Assembly: GCA_016722075.1 (NCBI GenBank)
Contig: JADKGW010000001.1
Location: 5,332,001 to 5,396,000, forward strand
Reading direction: 5' to 3'
DNA length: 64,000 nt
DNA from: Candidatus Kouleothrix ribensis
GTDB lineage: Bacteria; Chloroflexota; Chloroflexia; Chloroflexales; Roseiflexaceae
Part shown: one piece after another, positions 61,860-64,000 of the stretch
How positions within the stretch are numbered: position 1 is the stretch's first letter
How the letters are laid out: the number at the start of each line of letters is the position of its first letter
Notes under the pieces: generated by a model
What the model was told of the DNA's origin: nothing
Database searches by the model: none
Seen by the model: only the letters and a program-made list of their open reading frames with translations
Translations under genes and position numbers: made by a program

Positions 61860-62780
61860 ATGGAAAACCCCTATCTCTCCCTCACCCGCGTGCGCGCCGC
61901 GCTACGAGCACTCGATCTGCGACCAACCCGCGAGCTGGGCCAGAACTTCCTGATCGACGAAACCGCGCTTGCGACGATCGTCGGCGCGGCCGAGCTGTCG
62001 CGCGCCGACACAGTGGTGGAGGTTGGCCCTGGCCTGGGCGTGCTCACCTGGGAGCTGTTGGGCCGCGCCGGGCATGTGATCAGCGTCGAGCTCGACCCGC
62101 GCCTGGCCGAACGGTTGCGCCACGAGCTGGCCGGCCAGCCGCACTTTACGCTGGTACAGGGCGATATTCTGCGCCAATCGACCGAACAGTTGCTTCACAA
62201 TCTGGCAGCGCTACCGATCATCCAGCGCGATTCTCAGTTCTCGGCTCTCGATTCTCGCTACAAAGTCGTGGCCAACCTGCCCTATGCAATCACCTCGGCG
62301 GCGCTACGGCACTTTCTCGAGGCCGAGGCCAAGCCCGCGCTGATCGTGGTGCTGGTGCAGTGGGAAGTGGCCGAGCGGATCACCGCCGGGCCGGGCGACT
62401 TGAGCGTGCTGGCCCACTCGGTGCAGCTCTACGCGCGGCCCGAGATCGTGGCGCGCATACCGGCCGCCAGCTTCTTCCCTGCCCCGGCCGTCGATTCAGC
62501 CGTGCTGCGGCTGCATATACGCCCCGCGCCGGCGGTTGCCGTGCCGATCACCCCGCTGATGCGCCTGATCAAGGCCGGGTTCCTCCAATCGCGCAAGAAG
62601 CTCTCGAATGCGCTGCCGACCGGCCTGGCCGCGATGGGCACGCCGATCGACAAGGAGCGTGCGCTGGCAGCACTTGCCGCCGCCGGCATCGACCCCGGCC
62701 GCCGCGCCGAGACGGTGTTGCTCGAAGAGTGGGCCAGGCTATACGCGGCGCTCGTGGGCCTTGCCTCCCCTGGTGCATGA
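61860..62780 (+). CDS. rsmA: 16S rRNA dimethyladenosine transferase KsgA/RsmA
   Basis: Methylates two adjacent adenosines near the 3' end of 16S rRNA using S-adenosylmethionine. 306 residues. Seen: RELGQNFLID (24-33), VVEVGPGLGVLTWELL (52-67), SVELDP, DILR and the catalytic NLPY (139-142). Between DILR and NLPY lies an extra stretch, PIIQRDSQFSALDSRY, encoded by a four-unit heptamer DNA repeat (62229-62256), which is unusual in a conserved enzyme. It probably forms a surface loop. The start ATG is 125 bases after the kinase stop; that gap contains heptamer-like CTCAACT sequences. Confidence 0.94.
   Translation: MENPYLSLTRVRAALRALDLRPTRELGQNFLIDETALATIVGAAELSRADTVVEVGPGLGVLTWELLGRAGHVISVELDPRLAERLRHELAGQPHFTLVQGDILRQSTEQLLHNLAALPIIQRDSQFSALDSRYKVVANLPYAITSAALRHFLEAEAKPALIVVLVQWEVAERITAGPGDLSVLAHSVQLYARPEIVARIPAASFFPAPAVDSAVLRLHIRPAPAVAVPITPLMRLIKAGFLQSRKKLSNALPTGLAAMGTPIDKERALAALAAAGIDPGRRAETVLLEEWARLYAALVGLASPGA
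62229..62256 (+). repeat. Four heptamers inside rsmA
   Basis: GATTCTC, AGTTCTC, GGCTCTC, GATTCTC in direct succession, in the coding sequence just before the NLPY motif. The same repeat style is found in intergenic DNA of this window (for example 26933-26989). Confidence 0.8.
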
Positions 62781-62992
62781 TAGATACGGCGTACGTGGCG
62801 GCTCGTGTTGCACCGGCCCGTGCCAGCGGTTAGCAAAATGCCAATCGCGTAAGCCCGGTAGCTAAGCGCTCGGCGTAGCCGGGCGCTGGTTCATAATGAG
62901 TCAAGAAATGTCATGTCTTGGCGCGCGGCGCGTGCTAGATTGCATCCGGCTGTGACACTTGTTATCGTTTCACCAACATCACAGGAGGCCGT

Positions 62993-63427
62993 ATGAAATT
63001 CTCGAGCCGATTGCTGCTTGCCATGCTGGCCGCCCTCGCCGTGCTGGCGCTGGCGGCGTGTGGCGGCAGCGCGCCCGCCAAGCTGGCCGACATCCCGAGC
63101 TACCCCGATGCGGTGCAGCTGAAGCCTGGCGAGAACCCGATCGCCGACACGCTGGCGAAAAATGTACAGCAGGCCGGCAGCATGGGCGCGAATATCGACC
63201 AGACGATCTTTACGTTGCCGCAGGGCGCCAGCTGGGATCAGGTCAAGCAGTTCTACACCGACAAACTTGGCAGCGATGGCTGGCAGTCGACCAACTTGCC
63301 CATCCCCGACAACGATGTGTTCAAGATGGCTAACTGGCGCCGTGGCAGCCAGAATCTGACGGTCGCGCAGCTGACCGAGCCAGTCAAGAACGACACATTC
63401 CTGCTGTTCTCGCTGGCCACCAACTAG
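62993..63427 (+). CDS. Small lipoprotein of unknown function
   Basis: 144 residues with a signal peptide ending in the lipobox LAAC (Cys23). The mature part begins with a segment seen in several lipoproteins (LADIPSYPDAVQLKPGEN) and contains GASWDQVKQFYTDKLGSDGWQ (about 77-97), a pattern like that of small extracellular proteins that I cannot assign. An AGGAGG site lies 8-9 bases before the ATG. The 62781-62992 gap upstream shows no other gene. Confidence 0.75.
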   Translation: MKFSSRLLLAMLAALAVLALAACGGSAPAKLADIPSYPDAVQLKPGENPIADTLAKNVQQAGSMGANIDQTIFTLPQGASWDQVKQFYTDKLGSDGWQSTNLPIPDNDVFKMANWRRGSQNLTVAQLTEPVKNDTFLLFSLATN

Positions 63428-63448
63428 GCATACCTACCAGGGGCAGCT

Positions 63449-63495
63449 CGAAAGGGTGGCATAGAGGGATTTTGTCCCTCCATGCCACCCTTTCG
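63449..63495. terminator. Strong bidirectional terminator between lipoprotein gene and metH
   Basis: A 21-bp stem (63449-63469 with 63475-63495) with one mismatch and a TTTTG loop. It separates convergent genes and would serve both. Confidence 0.85.
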
Positions 63496-63517
63496 GATCG
63501 ACGCGGTGGCAGTGCCG

Positions 63518-64000
63518 CTACGCCACCACCGCAGTCACATCATGGCCAGCGCGCTCGGCTGCCGAGCCGATGCTGAAGTATTTCGCTTCGGGGTGGTGTA
63601 CGACAATCGCTGCTGTGCTCTGCTCGGGCACCAGCTGAAATGCCTCGGTCAGTGTCACGCCGATCTGCTCGGCCGGCAGAATGCCAAATAGCTTGGCGTG
63701 TTCATCCAGATCTGGGCAGGCCGGGTAGCCCCACGAATAGCGCTTGCCACCCTCGCCACGCAGCCCCAGGCTCTGGCGCACCAGCCGGTTCGTATACTCG
63801 GCCAGCGCCTCGGCCAGCGACACGCTCAGCCCATGGATGTAGTAGCTGCGGCTGTAGTCGCCGGTTTTGTGCAGCGCTTCGGTCAGGTCGTCGACGCGCG
63901 TGCCCATCGTTACGATCTGGAATGCGGCCACATCGAAGCCGCTCGCGTCACTGCGGAAGTAGTCGGCCAGGCACAGCCGCTCGCGCTCGGGCTGGCGTGG
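63518..64000 (-). CDS. metH: Cobalamin-dependent methionine synthase, C-terminal activation domain (partial)
   Basis: The frame enters from the right edge and ends at 63518, so only about 160 C-terminal residues are seen. They are the reactivation domain of MetH, which binds S-adenosylmethionine to rescue oxidised cobalamin: ADYFRSDASGFDVAAFQIVTMG, LAEALAEYTNRLVRQ, RYSWGYPACPDLDEHAKLF and LTEAFQLVPEQSTAAIVVHHPEAKYF. The match to the family is strong. The other domains lie outside the window. It converges with the lipoprotein gene across the hairpin at 63449-63495. Confidence 0.93.
   Translation of the reverse strand, partial: PRQPERERLCLADYFRSDASGFDVAAFQIVTMGTRVDDLTEALHKTGDYSRSYYIHGLSVSLAEALAEYTNRLVRQSLGLRGEGGKRYSWGYPACPDLDEHAKLFGILPAEQIGVTLTEAFQLVPEQSTAAIVVHHPEAKYFSIGSAAERAGHDVTAVVA

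Overview
The window is high-GC chromosomal DNA that looks like a filamentous member of the Chloroflexota, class Chloroflexia (Chloroflexus/Roseiflexus/Kouleothrix relatives). I base this on the malate dehydrogenase, which closely resembles Chloroflexus Mdh as I remember it, on the DksA-LspA-RluD gene order, on secreted proteins built from WFER-x-R-x-E-x-HPE repeats, and on intergenic DNA full of heptamer-phased and palindromic repeats. No tRNA, rRNA, CRISPR array, prophage or intact transposase gene was seen. All identifications come from reading motifs by eye.

Layout. 1-3402: end of a Tad/Flp pilus operon (cpaF, tadB, tadC) closed by a terminator. 3459-5426: a DUF192 protein, then leftward tdk and a SpoIIM-like membrane protein. 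5527-10235: a LacI-regulated sugar ABC importer without its own ATPase. 10236-14854: GC-rich hairpins, two YeaQ-type membrane proteins, MgsA/RarA and a ThrE-like exporter. 14863-15200: a minisatellite. 15280-25324: a xylo-oligosaccharide locus with a LacI repressor behind a palindromic promoter-operator, a second ABC importer, GH8, GH3 and xylose isomerase. 25376-30357: two inverted copies of a small MITE-like element bracketing a two-gene module, a STAND-like P-loop NTPase and a 993-residue winged-helix/TPR/membrane protein. 30706-40458: an exopolysaccharide cluster (four glycosyltransferases, a GT-C-like membrane enzyme, DUF1616, a flippase, a CPBP-XRE fusion). 40603-43748: two convergent GH16 glucanases. 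44196-45897: plsY and panE. 46175-49571: a subtilase and a companion protein sharing a C-terminal repeat. 49714-54795: a degenerate PurD paralogue and a giant GH13 protein with an HEXXH motif. 55120-64000: an orphan gene, dksA-lspA-rluD, mdh, an ECF sigma factor overlapping a histidine kinase, ksgA, a lipoprotein and the 3' end of metH.

How it fits together. The centre of the window concerns polysaccharide: oligosaccharide import, xylan-chain trimming to xylose and isomerisation to xylulose, and synthesis, export and probable remodelling of an extracellular polymer. The STAND/TPR module is the best candidate for an undescribed system, because the ATPase core and the winged-helix/TPR sensor half of a STAND protein appear split between two genes and the sensor half is membrane-anchored. 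Repeats are the other theme: heptamer-phased repeats recur at many loci, including inside ksgA.
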